Shown: positions 7,236-16,189 of the stretch, piece after piece
How positions within the stretch are numbered: position 1 is the first letter of the stretch
Layout of the letters: each line of letters begins with the position of its first letter
Assembly: GCF_000384295.1 (NCBI RefSeq)
Contig: NZ_KB913037.1
Span: 8,123,533 to 8,187,532 of the forward strand
DNA from: Amycolatopsis balhimycina FH 1894
GTDB lineage: Bacteria > Actinomycetota > Actinomycetes > Mycobacteriales > Pseudonocardiaceae
Length of the DNA stretch: 64,000 nucleotides
Reading direction: 5' to 3'
Position numbers and translations under genes: made by a program
Notes under the pieces: model-generated
Seen by the model: the letters and a program-made list of their open reading frames with translations, nothing else
Told to the model about the DNA's origin: nothing
Databases searched by the model: none

Positions 7236-8069
7236 TCAGCCCGCTGTCACCGGCGTTTCGGCCGCCCAGTCGCGCGGGACGAGGAACGATGCCAGGTCGG
7301 CCTCCGCGCTCCCCGGCTCGGGCGTGAACTCGGACTCCCAGCGCGCCAGCGGCGGCAGCGCCGAGAGGATCGCTTCGGCGTCGGCCTGCACCGCCGTCGC
7401 CGCGTCGTGGACGAGCGTGAACTCCACGTACCGGCCGCGGCGGTAGAGCTGCCACTGCCGCTCGCGCTCGCCGTGCGGCAAGTCTTTCCGTCGCCGCACG
7501 ATCGGGAAGTACGCCGGCGCAATTGCGGCGATGCCCGCCGCCGTGAACGCCGCCGATCGCCGCCAGCCGTCCGGGCCGGGCAGGCTCAGGTGGTCGAAGA
7601 GGATGCCGCCGATGCCGCGGGCCTCGTCGCGGTGCGGGAGCCGGAAGCGGTCGTCGCACGCCCGTTTCGCCTGCGCGTGGAACGCCGGGTCGAGCGTGTC
7701 GCAATGGCTCTTCAGGACGCGGTGGAAGTGCGTCGCGTCCGAGGCGAAGCCGTAGCACGGGAGGAGGTCGACGCTGCCGCCGAACCACCACGCGTCCGCG
7801 GCTTCGCGGTAGCGGAAGTGCGCCTGGAACGCCGGGACGTACGGGTTGCGCGGGTGGAGCACGACCGAAAGCCCGGCCGCGAAGAACTCGTCCGAGAAGG
7901 CCGCGCTGACGACGGCGCGTTCGAAGACGTCACCGTTCTCCAGCAGCCGCGTGCGGCCGGACCGGCCGAAGCGGCCGCCGCCGTCGAGGCGTTCCAGCTC
8001 GGCCACCAGCTCCCGCTGGCCCGCGCTGACGATCGCCCTGACGGCGTCGCGTCTGTCCCCTGAAGGCAT
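7236..8069 (-). CDS. Divergent oxygen-dependent coproporphyrinogen III oxidase (HemF-like)
   Basis: A 277-aa protein clearly built on the HemF fold: RTRLLENGDVFERAVVS, LHPRNPYVPAFQAHFRY, WWFGGSVDLLPCYGF, LPHRDEARGIGGILFDHL, GERERQWQLYRRGRYVEFTL and LPPLARWESEF all align with E. coli HemF (299 aa). HemF converts coproporphyrinogen III to protoporphyrinogen IX using O2. Key differences: the usual FFDDL reads LFDHL, and the loop after the YVEF strand (usually RGT-FGL-TGGR) is shortened to AATAVQADAE. Function may therefore be altered. Actinobacteria normally use the coproporphyrin-dependent heme route without HemF, which makes its presence notable. No heme gene is adjacent. Confidence 0.78.
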   Translation of the reverse strand: MPSGDRRDAVRAIVSAGQRELVAELERLDGGGRFGRSGRTRLLENGDVFERAVVSAAFSDEFFAAGLSVVLHPRNPYVPAFQAHFRYREAADAWWFGGSVDLLPCYGFASDATHFHRVLKSHCDTLDPAFHAQAKRACDDRFRLPHRDEARGIGGILFDHLSLPGPDGWRRSAAFTAAGIAAIAPAYFPIVRRRKDLPHGERERQWQLYRRGRYVEFTLVHDAATAVQADAEAILSALPPLARWESEFTPEPGSAEADLASFLVPRDWAAETPVTAG

Positions 8070-8107
8070 GCCCCCACCCCCGGAGGCAGATTACCAGCGA
8101 ACCGGGG

Positions 8108-8545
8108 TCAGCCGGCGATGTCCGCTCGCGCGATCACCTTCGTGATCTTCGCCCGGACGAGGGATTCTTCGGGGACGGCGTTGCGCTTGCCGTACTCCTC
8201 GGCCTGCTCGGCACCCATGTACCGGCCGCCCAGCTTCGTCGCCCACTCGAGCATGTCGTCGTAGTCGTAGGTCAGCCGGGCCTCGGCGGTGAACTGGACG
8301 TAGGAGAACGGCGGCTTCTGGTCGTCGACGGCCAGGGAGATCCGGCCGTCGCGGGCGATGGCCTTGCCCTTGAGCGTCTCGGTGCCCGTGGTGAAGATCA
8401 GCTCGTCACCGTCCGGGCCTTCGTTCAGCAGGAACCACACCGGCGTCACGATCGGGGCGCCGTTGGCCCTGACCAGGCCGAGCATGCCCGTCCGGGTGCC
8501 CTCCGAAGCGAACTTCCACCACTCTTCGCGGCTCATCTCACGCAT
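8108..8545 (-). CDS. PPOX-class (pyridoxamine 5'-phosphate oxidase-like) flavin/F420 protein
   Basis: A 145-aa split-barrel protein. The N-terminus GMLGLVRANGAPIVTPVWF, then DELIFTTGTETLKGKAI and RISLAVDDQKPPFSYVQF, is the standard PPOX-class pattern. Many actinobacterial members bind F420 or FMN and reduce small molecules; others bind heme. An ATG four codons in is an equally possible start. It is divergent from the SMC-type operon across 62 bases. The exact substrate is unknown. Confidence 0.85.
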   Translation of the reverse strand: MREMSREEWWKFASEGTRTGMLGLVRANGAPIVTPVWFLLNEGPDGDELIFTTGTETLKGKAIARDGRISLAVDDQKPPFSYVQFTAEARLTYDYDDMLEWATKLGGRYMGAEQAEEYGKRNAVPEESLVRAKITKVIARADIAG

Positions 8546-8593
8546 AGGAGGGACGTTAGCCCGTCACCCGCGCGTGCGCAGAGGGTGGCCGAC

Positions 8594-8610
8594 TAGCCTG
8601 GCCTGCTGTG
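8594..8610 (+). promoter_or_regulatory. Probable leaderless promoter of the SMC-type operon
   Basis: A TAGCCT -10-like hexamer at 8594-8599 ends 8 bases before the GTG start at 8608, and there is no purine-rich ribosome binding site between them. This spacing predicts transcription starting at or near the GTG, giving a leaderless mRNA. No good -35 box is visible. Confidence 0.45.
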
Positions 8611-10089
8611 CGAGACGACGACAGGGCCGCGATGGGCTTGGCCGACGAGGGGCTGACCCGCCGCCTCAAGGCGCTGGCCTGCACCGCGCCGCTGCACGAC
8701 CTGGACGCGCGGAAGGCGAAGCTCGACTGGGCCGACGCCACGATCTACCAGATGGCCGAGATCGCGCTGCACACGATCGACCAGGTCACCATCGCGATGG
8801 ACTTCGACACCGGCGCCGGCCACGACGAGGTCATCGACCGGCTGCTGCCGTTCATCGCCCAGCAGGCGCCCTCGCGGATGCCCGACGAGCACGTCCGGGT
8901 GGCCAAGTGGGTCCTGGACAACCTGATCAACGTCGGCACCACCGACCGCGGCTTCCGGCGCGTCTACGGCTCGATCGGGCCGGGCGGCTACCAGCGGCGT
9001 CAGTTCGACTTCAAGCTGCTCGTCGAGCTGGCCGCGCCGGACGGCGAGGTCTACCTGCGTGCCACCGACGAGGCGATCAACGTCCTCGTCGGCGCCCTCG
9101 ACACCGACGTCGAATCCGCGCAGATCGCCGCCGAGGTCAAGCTCGAGAACCTGATCAACCGCGGTCGCCTCGCCGACGCCAAGCTCGCCGCCGAGCAGGC
9201 CCGCTACCGGACCGTCCAGTACGGCGAGACGCTGCGCGCGAAGCTCGACGCGACCCGCCGCGACGTCCGTTCGGTCGACTGGGAACGCGAGGTCCCGGAA
9301 CTGCTCGACAGCGCGCTCAGCCACATCGAGGCCCGCTTCCGAGCCGAGAACGCCATCCTCAAGAACATCACCATCGCCCGCGACGACACCGAGGACCTCG
9401 ACCGCAAGCGCCGCGCCGCCGAGCTCGTCGACATCGTCGGCGACTGCATCCGCCGGCACACGCGCCTGCAGTCCCGGCTGGCCGACGCGGGCGCGGTCTT
9501 CCGCGCCGAACAGGACCGCCAGCAGTTCTCCGGCCCGCCCCAGCGCGCCACGATCGACCTGTTCGGCCAGCTCCTCGTGCCCACCTTGGGCCTGCCGCTG
9601 GCCGACGCCGTCGCCCCGGCCGAGCACTTCTTCCACGCCGTCGCGGGCATCTCCGCCCCGGTCGTGCCGTCGCTGTCGGCGCTCGTCTCGCTGCTGCTGC
9701 GCCCCGCGCCGGAACGCGACCAGCTGGTCGGGGAGATCCCCGAGCCGGAGCTGATGCCCGCGGAGGTCACGGACAAGTTCGGCGACGACGTCTGGCGCGC
9801 CGCCGACGAACTCCTCGACCTCGCCGAGGTGCCGCGACGGCTGTCCGGCCTGCTCGAAGAAGCGCGCCGCAGCCGCCAGCCCGGCCTCGCCGCCCTGGTC
9901 GCGCTGCGTGCCGTCCACGCCTACAGTCCCGGGGTCGGCGCGGCCCGGCGCCAAGGCGACCGGCACGTGCTGCTCGCCGTCGACGACGGCACGCTCCTGG
10001 ACGACCCGGACTTCGGCGGCGCCGACCTGCTGCTGTCCACGGCCGCCGTCGAGCGCGCCGACGAAGAAGAGAACGAGGAGGTCGCCTGA
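8608..10089 (+). CDS. Putative kleisin (MukF/JetA-like) of an SMC-type complex
   Basis: A 493-aa protein rich in predicted helix, without signal or membrane segments. It is the first gene of a three-gene operon ending in a huge SMC-like ATPase. Order and size (493-266-1486 aa) parallel MukF-MukE-MukB (about 440-234-1486 aa in E. coli) and JetA-JetB-JetC of Wadjet, so it is inferred to be the kleisin bridging the ATPase heads. The N-terminal 160 residues contain helices and a possible winged-helix (FRRVYGSIGPGGYQRRQFDF). About 160-300 is charged and coiled-coil-like. The C-terminus ends in an acidic tail. The stop overlaps the next start (TGATG). Homology to known kleisins cannot be proved by eye. 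Confidence 0.6.
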   Translation: MRDDDRAAMGLADEGLTRRLKALACTAPLHDLDARKAKLDWADATIYQMAEIALHTIDQVTIAMDFDTGAGHDEVIDRLLPFIAQQAPSRMPDEHVRVAKWVLDNLINVGTTDRGFRRVYGSIGPGGYQRRQFDFKLLVELAAPDGEVYLRATDEAINVLVGALDTDVESAQIAAEVKLENLINRGRLADAKLAAEQARYRTVQYGETLRAKLDATRRDVRSVDWEREVPELLDSALSHIEARFRAENAILKNITIARDDTEDLDRKRRAAELVDIVGDCIRRHTRLQSRLADAGAVFRAEQDRQQFSGPPQRATIDLFGQLLVPTLGLPLADAVAPAEHFFHAVAGISAPVVPSLSALVSLLLRPAPERDQLVGEIPEPELMPAEVTDKFGDDVWRAADELLDLAEVPRRLSGLLEEARRSRQPGLAALVALRAVHAYSPGVGAARRQGDRHVLLAVDDGTLLDDPDFGGADLLLSTAAVERADEEENEEVA

Positions 10090-10889
10090 TGGCGCTGTCC
10101 CACAGCAGCGTGGACGCCGAGGCCGCGGCCCGGCTGGTCGCCTTCGGCATGCGGCCGAAGCAGCTGCCGGCGCGTGACGTCGTCTACGGCGACCTCGTCC
10201 GCCGCTACGGCGAGGACAACGCGTTCAAGGCCCTCACCCACGCCGTCGCCGCCGGGCTCGGGCTCATGGTCCTCGAGGTCAACCAGCAGGCCGGCGCGGT
10301 CCTCGCGGCCACCGACGAGTCCGTCTTCGAGATCAAGATGGACTCCTACGCCCGCCAGGCCAAGATCCGCGAGCGCCGCGAGACCGAGAAGGTGCTGCAC
10401 GGCCTGATCCACCTCGCCACCGCCGCCCTCGGCTACCCGCGCCCCGACGACCTCGCCAACGACACCTACATCGGCCGCGTCAGCGTCGAGCAGGTCGACG
10501 CGATGGTCCGCGAAGCCGCCCGGATGCTCGACGAACGCGCCGCGGCGGCCGAGGCCAACAACGACCCGCTGGCCGACGCCCCCGAGCTGGAACAGGCCTG
10601 GCGCGCCTACGCCCGCCGTCCCGCCGCGGCCGCCACCAAGGACGGCCGCCTCGCCGCCGACACCACCCGCGGCATGGTCAGCCGCGCCCTGCGGTTCCTC
10701 GCCGACCAGGGCTTCCTGGTCCCGGTGAGCGACGAGCAGGGCGGCACCTACCGGACCACGCCGCGCTACCAGATCCAGGTCCGCGAACTCGCCGCCGACG
10801 CCGCCTTCGACGACTTGCTCGCGCTCGACGTCGTGGCCGTCGCGACCGCCGGGGGCACGCTGCGCGCGGCCGCCTCCGACACGCTGTAG
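10089..10889 (+). CDS. Putative KITE subunit (MukE/JetB-like)
   Basis: A 266-aa protein translationally coupled to the preceding gene by a one-base overlap and ending 10 bases before the SMC-like gene. The middle (DNAFKALTHAVAAGLGLMVLEV, then RRETEKVLHGLIHLATAALGYP) and the C-terminal segment (MVSRALRFLADQGFLVPVSD, then GGTYRTTPRYQIQVREL) look like tandem winged-helix modules, as in KITE proteins that bind a kleisin. The assignment to MukE/JetB rests on operon position, size and this pattern. It has no nuclease motif. Confidence 0.6.
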   Translation: MALSHSSVDAEAAARLVAFGMRPKQLPARDVVYGDLVRRYGEDNAFKALTHAVAAGLGLMVLEVNQQAGAVLAATDESVFEIKMDSYARQAKIRERRETEKVLHGLIHLATAALGYPRPDDLANDTYIGRVSVEQVDAMVREAARMLDERAAAAEANNDPLADAPELEQAWRAYARRPAAAATKDGRLAADTTRGMVSRALRFLADQGFLVPVSDEQGGTYRTTPRYQIQVRELAADAAFDDLLALDVVAVATAGGTLRAAASDTL

Positions 10890-10899
10890 AGGGGAATCG

Positions 10900-13800
10900 A
10901 TGTACGAGCTTTCGCGGGTCCGCCTGCATTCGGTGGGTCCGGCGGGTGCCCGCTACCAGGACGTCGTGCTCGACTTCAGCGGCGTCGGCGCCAAGATCAC
11001 CGCGCCGAAGCAGGACGCGCTGTTCAGCGCGGGCATCCACGCGACCGGCCCGGCCGAGCTGCGCCGCCCGTCCCCGGCGAGCGTGCTGTTCCTCGAGAAC
11101 GGCGGCGGCAAGTCCGTGCTCATCAAGCTCATCTTCTCGGTGATGCTGCCCGGCCGCCGCCAGGTCGTAGGCACCACCAGCACGAAGGTGCTCGAGAAGT
11201 TCGTCGCCGCCAAGGACGTCTCGCACGTCGTGCTGGAGTGGCTGCACGTCGAAAGCGGGCACCGGATCATCACCGGCAAGGTGTCGGAATGGCGCGGGCA
11301 CGTCGTGTCCGCCGACTCCGAGAACCTCGTCGACTCCTGGTACTGCTTCCGCCCGACGTCCGCGCTGGGGCTCGATTCCTTGCCGATGACCCAGGACGGC
11401 CGGCTGCTCACCATGTCCGGCTTCCACGACAAGCTCACCGCGGCCCAGCTGGCCGAACCCGAGCTGGAACTGTCCTGGACCCGCCGTCACCACGAGTGGA
11501 CCGGCCGCCTCGACAGCCTTGGCCTCGACACCGAGCTGTTCCGCTACCAGCGCGCGATGAACGCCGGCGAAGGCGAAGCGGCGGACGCGTTCGCGTTCGG
11601 CACCGACGACGCGTTCGTCGAGTTCCTGCTGCGCGCGGTCATCTCCGAGGACGAGCCGAAAGACCTCGCCGAGGTCGTCGCGACCTACGCGCACAACCTC
11701 GCCCAGCGCGGCGATCTCCTGTCGGAACGCGACTTCGTCGCCGGTGCCCTGGAGCTGCTGGGTCCGCTGGCCGCCGAAGAAGGCGTCGCCGCGGAGTCGC
11801 GGAAGATCGCGGAGTCCGCGAAGGCCGACATGGCCGAGCTGGCCGGCCGCGTCGCCGCGCGCAACGAGCTGGAGAACGCCCGGCTGTCCGGGCTCGAGGA
11901 CCACGTCACCGAGGTCAAGTCCGCGGAGAAGCTCGCCGAGGGCGACCACCGGCGGCTCGCCGCGGCCGTCACCGAGCTACGCCGTCTCGTCGCGGTGCTG
12001 CGCCTGGACGAGGCCCAGGAGGTCCGCAAGCGCGTCGACGCGGAGCTCGCTGAGGCGAAGACCGAGGCGGAGGCCTGGCGCGAGACGGCGACCGTCCTCA
12101 ACTCTTTGAATGCGGGTCGCAAGGCGAAGGACCTGCGGGAACTCGTCGGCAGCCGTGAGGAGAAGGCACGTCCGGCGCTGCAGGCACGCAACGACGCCGC
12201 TTCGGCGCTCGCACGTGGGTTGCACGCGCTGGCGCAGGACGCCCAGCGGCAGGCCGACAAGGCCGAAGCGCACGCGGGCGCGTTGCGCGCCGAAGCCGAG
12301 AAGGCGCAGACCGAACGCGACGAAGCCGCGAACCTCGCGGCCGCCCGGCGGGCCGAAGCACGCGGGCTGACCACGCGGATCACCGAGCTGCGCGAAGAGG
12401 TCCAGGCCGCCGTCCGCGCGGGGTTGCTGCCTTCGGGCGCCGACGTCGCCGACGCCTCGCGGGCCGCGCGTTCGGCCGCCGAGTCGGCGGCCGCCGAGCT
12501 GACCCGGCGCGAACAGGAACTCGACCGCGTCGCCACGGATCTCCAAGCGGCACAACGGGCCGTGAACGAGGCGCACCAGCTCGCGGGCACCACCCAGGAC
12601 CGCTTCGAGCGCGCCACGGAAGACCTCGACCGCGCCCACCGCCGTACCGACGCGCTCGCCGCCGAAGGCCGCCTGGTCGAGCTGCTCGGCGCGGACGACG
12701 TCGCGCTGGAAAGCGACCTCCCGGTGCTGCTGGAACGGCTGCGCGAGGCGAGCGCGGCCGTCGAGAAGGAGCAGACCGCGCTGCGGATGGAGGAGTCCGC
12801 CGACGAGCGGGCCCTGGCCGCGCTGGGGTCCGGCGGGCTGCTGCCGCCGCCGGAAGACGTCCAGGCGGCGCTGGACGCTCTCGAAGAGGCCGGGATCACC
12901 GCGTGGTCCGGCTGGCGTTATCTGTCCAAACTGGACGCTTCCCGGCGTGCCGAAGTGCTGGAAAGCCTGCCGCAGCTGGTGTCCGGGGTCCTGCTCAACG
13001 AGGCCGCGCACGCCGATCGCGCCCGTGAGGTGCTGACGACGCGACGGCTGCTGCCGAGCGCGATCATCGCCGTCGGCACGACCGAAGCGTTGCTGGCCGA
13101 GGTGCCGTCCGCGCCCGGCGTCGAGTTCCTCGTGCCGCCGAACCCCGCGATGTACGACGAAGAAGCCGCCGACGCCGAGCGGGAAGCCGTGGCGCGGCGG
13201 CACACCGAGCGGCAGCGGCGCCTCGAAGCTTTGTCGGCCAAGCTGTCCGCGGACGGTGCCTTGACGTGGAAGCTCACGACGTGGCGCGAGGACTACCCGC
13301 CCGGCGCCATCGCGACCCTCGCCGAGCAGGCCCAGGCCGCCCGGACCGCGCGGGAGACCGCCCGCACCGCGCTGGCGCAGGCCGAGGCGGAGTTCTCGCG
13401 GTTGAGCGAAAAAGCCGGGTCGCTGCGGGAGCGCGTCCCGGAACTGCGGGCGGCCGCCGCCGAGGCCGAGGAGAGGGCCCGGCGGCTCGGTGAGCTGGGC
13501 GTCCGCAGTGCCCGGATCGCGGAGTGGACCGAAGAAGCCGAGCGGGCGACCGAGATCGCCGAACGCGCCGACCTCCAGGCGTCCGACGCGGCGGGCAAGG
13601 CCGCGCGGCTGCGCGAGCAGGCGGGGGAGGAGCAGCGCACGGCGGACGGCCACCGCCGAACCGCGACCACCGCGGGCGCCGAACTGGCCGAGGTGCCCGG
13701 GGCGGCCGACGCCGCGGAGGGCCCGGCGCCCAGCGAACCGGTCGACGCCCTGCGCCGGACCTACCTGTCGGCGTCCGAGTCGTACGCGAAGGTCGAGGTC

Positions 13801-15360
13801 GGCAGCGACCTGCGGAGCGAGCTGGAACAGGCCGAGTCGGCCGAAGCGGCCGCGGGCTCGGCCGTCGAGTCCCTGGACGAGGCCGTTCGCGCCCGCGCGG
13901 CCGAACTGCTGGAGACCCCCGATGGCTCCGACGCCTCGGCCCGGGCGGCCGCGTTGGCGCGCGCCCGCCGTGTCGTCGACGGCCTCGAGGACGAGCGCAC
14001 CGAAGCGATCGGGCTCGTTTCGACGCGGCGCGCGGAACTGGACGCGCTGCCGCTGCAGAACGGCGTCAACGGCGAGAAGCCGCGCGACATCGAGCACGGC
14101 CTGGAGCTGATCGACGCGGCCGGTCTGGAGGCGTCCGCGGCCGCGCGGAAGTGGGAAGAGCTGCAGGAACGCCGGGCGGCGGCGGAAGCGACGCTGGAGT
14201 CGGCGCGTACTTCGGCCTCGGGGTTCGCGCTGCTCGCCGAGTCGATGGGCCACCTGGTGACCGACACGGACGCCGCAGCCTACGACGGCGACGTCGACAC
14301 CGCGCGCGCCCAGCACGCCCGGTTGAACGCCACCTTCACCACGGCCCAGGAAGCCGCCGACGCGGGTGACCGGCGGGTGCGCGCGGCCGCCGACCAGCTC
14401 GCGCAGTACGCGACGGAGAAGCGGTTCGAGAAGCTCAGCACGCCGGTGCGGCAGCAGGTCATCTCGGTCAAGCGCGACCAGCTCCCGGCGCACGCCGCCG
14501 AGTGGGCCGAGGCGCTGCGGCCGCGGCTGCGATCGCTGACCGACGACCTCGCCCAGATCGACCGGCACCGCGGCGGCATCATCACGCGCCTGCAGGGCAT
14601 GGTCGACGGCGCACTCCGGACGCTGCGTTCGGCCCAGCGCGTCTCGCGGCTGCCGGACGGCCTCGGCGACTGGTCCGGGCAGGAGTTCCTCCGCATCCGC
14701 TTCACCGAGCTGGAGGACAACGCGCTCACCGAGAAGCTCGGCGAGGTCGTCGACGAAGCCGCCGTGGGCAAGACGGCGGACGGCCGCGACGTCAAGCGCG
14801 ACGGGCTTTCCCTGGTCCTGCGCGGGGTCCGGGCCGCGGCGCCCAAGGGGTTCCGCGTCGACATGCTCAAGCCGGACTCGGTGCTGCGGACCGAACGCCA
14901 GCGCGTCTCGGAGATCCGCGACGTCTTCTCCGGCGGCCAGCAGCTGACCGCCGCGATCATCCTCTACTGCACCCTGGCGGCGCTGCGGGCCAACAACCGC
15001 GGCAAGGTCCGCAACCGGCACTCGGGCGTGCTGTTCCTGGACAACCCGATCGGCCGCGCGTCGGCCGGGTACCTGCTGGAACTGCAGCGGGCGGTGGCCG
15101 AGGCGCTGGGCGTGCAGCTGATCTACACGACGGGCCTGTTCGACGCGGGCGCGTTGTCGGAGTTCCCGCTCATCGTGCGGCTGCGCAACGACGCCGACCT
15201 GCGCGCGGGCCGGAAGTACCTCTCGGTCGATTCGACGATCCGGAACTCCCTCGAGGACCTGGGCGAGCCGGACGGTGTCGCGCGGCTGTCGGCGACCCGG
15301 ATGTTCACGCGGACCGCCGAAGATCCCGCCGATTCCGCTGAGGACGAACAAACGGCGTGA
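10900..15360 (+). CDS. SMC/MukB-like coiled-coil ATPase
   Basis: A 1486-aa protein with SMC architecture. The N-terminal head has a Walker A motif ENGGGKS at residues 66-72. Long Ala/Glu/Arg-rich coiled coils span roughly 290-640 and 755-1150. They flank a compact hinge-like domain at about 640-755 (GGLLPPPEDVQAALDALEEAG to FLVPPNPAMYDEE). The C-terminal head has the ABC signature FSGGQQ at 1343-1348 and Walker B VLFLDNP at 1377-1383. Asp1381 is present, but the usual catalytic Glu is Asn1382. RBS GAGGGGAATC precedes the ATG. Similar proteins are common in streptomycetes as unnamed ATPases. With the two genes upstream it probably forms a condensin-like, possibly DNA-defence, complex. No JetD/MksG gene follows. 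Confidence 0.82.
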   Translation: MYELSRVRLHSVGPAGARYQDVVLDFSGVGAKITAPKQDALFSAGIHATGPAELRRPSPASVLFLENGGGKSVLIKLIFSVMLPGRRQVVGTTSTKVLEKFVAAKDVSHVVLEWLHVESGHRIITGKVSEWRGHVVSADSENLVDSWYCFRPTSALGLDSLPMTQDGRLLTMSGFHDKLTAAQLAEPELELSWTRRHHEWTGRLDSLGLDTELFRYQRAMNAGEGEAADAFAFGTDDAFVEFLLRAVISEDEPKDLAEVVATYAHNLAQRGDLLSERDFVAGALELLGPLAAEEGVAAESRKIAESAKADMAELAGRVAARNELENARLSGLEDHVTEVKSAEKLAEGDHRRLAAAVTELRRLVAVLRLDEAQEVRKRVDAELAEAKTEAEAWRETATVLNSLNAGRKAKDLRELVGSREEKARPALQARNDAASALARGLHALAQDAQRQADKAEAHAGALRAEAEKAQTERDEAANLAAARRAEARGLTTRITELREEVQAAVRAGLLPSGADVADASRAARSAAESAAAELTRREQELDRVATDLQAAQRAVNEAHQLAGTTQDRFERATEDLDRAHRRTDALAAEGRLVELLGADDVALESDLPVLLERLREASAAVEKEQTALRMEESADERALAALGSGGLLPPPEDVQAALDALEEAGITAWSGWRYLSKLDASRRAEVLESLPQLVSGVLLNEAAHADRAREVLTTRRLLPSAIIAVGTTEALLAEVPSAPGVEFLVPPNPAMYDEEAADAEREAVARRHTERQRRLEALSAKLSADGALTWKLTTWREDYPPGAIATLAEQAQAARTARETARTALAQAEAEFSRLSEKAGSLRERVPELRAAAAEAEERARRLGELGVRSARIAEWTEEAERATEIAERADLQASDAAGKAARLREQAGEEQRTADGHRRTATTAGAELAEVPGAADAAEGPAPSEPVDALRRTYLSASESYAKVEVGSDLRSELEQAESAEAAAGSAVESLDEAVRARAAELLETPDGSDASARAAALARARRVVDGLEDERTEAIGLVSTRRAELDALPLQNGVNGEKPRDIEHGLELIDAAGLEASAAARKWEELQERRAAAEATLESARTSASGFALLAESMGHLVTDTDAAAYDGDVDTARAQHARLNATFTTAQEAADAGDRRVRAAADQLAQYATEKRFEKLSTPVRQQVISVKRDQLPAHAAEWAEALRPRLRSLTDDLAQIDRHRGGIITRLQGMVDGALRTLRSAQRVSRLPDGLGDWSGQEFLRIRFTELEDNALTEKLGEVVDEAAVGKTADGRDVKRDGLSLVLRGVRAAAPKGFRVDMLKPDSVLRTERQRVSEIRDVFSGGQQLTAAIILYCTLAALRANNRGKVRNRHSGVLFLDNPIGRASAGYLLELQRAVAEALGVQLIYTTGLFDAGALSEFPLIVRLRNDADLRAGRKYLSVDSTIRNSLEDLGEPDGVARLSATRMFTRTAEDPADSAEDEQTA

Positions 15361-15397
15361 CGGGAACAACGCGGCGTGGTCCGGGGTTGCCGGGCGC

Positions 15398-16189
15398 ATG
15401 ACGAAACTCGGGCCGCTGGGGGCCACGCACAGCTCGTTGGACACCGATGCCGCCGTGGCGACCGCGGCGGAGCTGGAAGAGCAGGGGTACGGCACGCTCT
15501 GGCTGGCCGGCGGCCAGGGGAACAACCTGCCGCGGATCGCCGAGGTCGTCCGCGGGACATCGCGGATCCAGGTGGCGAGCGGGATCCTGTCGGTCGACCG
15601 GGTGCCGTCGGCTTCCGTTGCTTCGGCCTACGCGGACCTGCCCGCCGGGCGGTTCGTCGTCGGCCTCGGCGGGGCGCACGGGGCGCGTCCGCTGGCGGCG
15701 CTGAACGACTACCTCGACGAGATCGAGGAGGCCGTCCCGCCGTCCGCGCGGATCCTCTCGGCGCTCGGACCGCGGATGCTCGAGCTGGCACGCGACCGCG
15801 CCTCGGGCGCGTACCCGTACCTGGTGACGACGGACTACGTCGCCTCGGCGCGGGAGATCCTCGGCGCCGGGCCGCAGCTCGCGGTGCTGCTGAACATCGT
15901 CGCGGAGACCGATCAGGCCAAGGTGCGCGAGGTCGTGCGAGGTGGCTCGCTGAAGTTCCTGGCCGGGATACCCGGCTACGCGGCCAGCTTCCGGCGGATG
16001 GGCTTCACCGACGCGGACATCGCGGACCTGTCCGACCGGCTGGTCGACGGCCTCACCGTGTGGGGTGACTTCGACGGCGTCGTGGCGCGGCTGCGGGAGT
16101 ACCGGGCCGCGGGCGCCGACCAGGTCGTCGTCCCGCTCGACGGCCTGCCGCGCGAGTGGTGGCCGGACCTGGTGAAGGCGCTGGCCTAG
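15398..16189 (+). CDS. LLM-class flavin/F420-dependent oxidoreductase
   Basis: A 263-aa short member of the luciferase-like monooxygenase family: LEEQGYGTLWLAGGQGNN, VASGILSVDRVPSASVASAY, AGRFVVGLGGAHGARP, a C-terminal VARLREYRAAGADQVVV and a terminal WWPDL. Actinobacterial members usually take F420H2 or FMNH2. It starts at an ATG 37 bases after the SMC-like gene, so it may be co-transcribed, but nothing ties its chemistry to that complex. Its stop overlaps the stop of the convergent SnoaL-like gene. Confidence 0.85.
   Translation: MTKLGPLGATHSSLDTDAAVATAAELEEQGYGTLWLAGGQGNNLPRIAEVVRGTSRIQVASGILSVDRVPSASVASAYADLPAGRFVVGLGGAHGARPLAALNDYLDEIEEAVPPSARILSALGPRMLELARDRASGAYPYLVTTDYVASAREILGAGPQLAVLLNIVAETDQAKVREVVRGGSLKFLAGIPGYAASFRRMGFTDADIADLSDRLVDGLTVWGDFDGVVARLREYRAAGADQVVVPLDGLPREWWPDLVKALA

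Noticed and set aside
11977..15525. A 1182-codon open frame antisense to the SMC-like gene
   Set aside because: It is a by-product of high-GC codon bias opposite a clear SMC-type protein; its translation is low-complexity Arg/Gly/Leu without any domain.
15361..16189. Search for a JetD/MksG-like nuclease after the SMC-like gene
   Set aside because: The frame there is a clear LLM-class oxidoreductase, and no topoisomerase/nuclease (Toprim) motif was found within several kb on either side.
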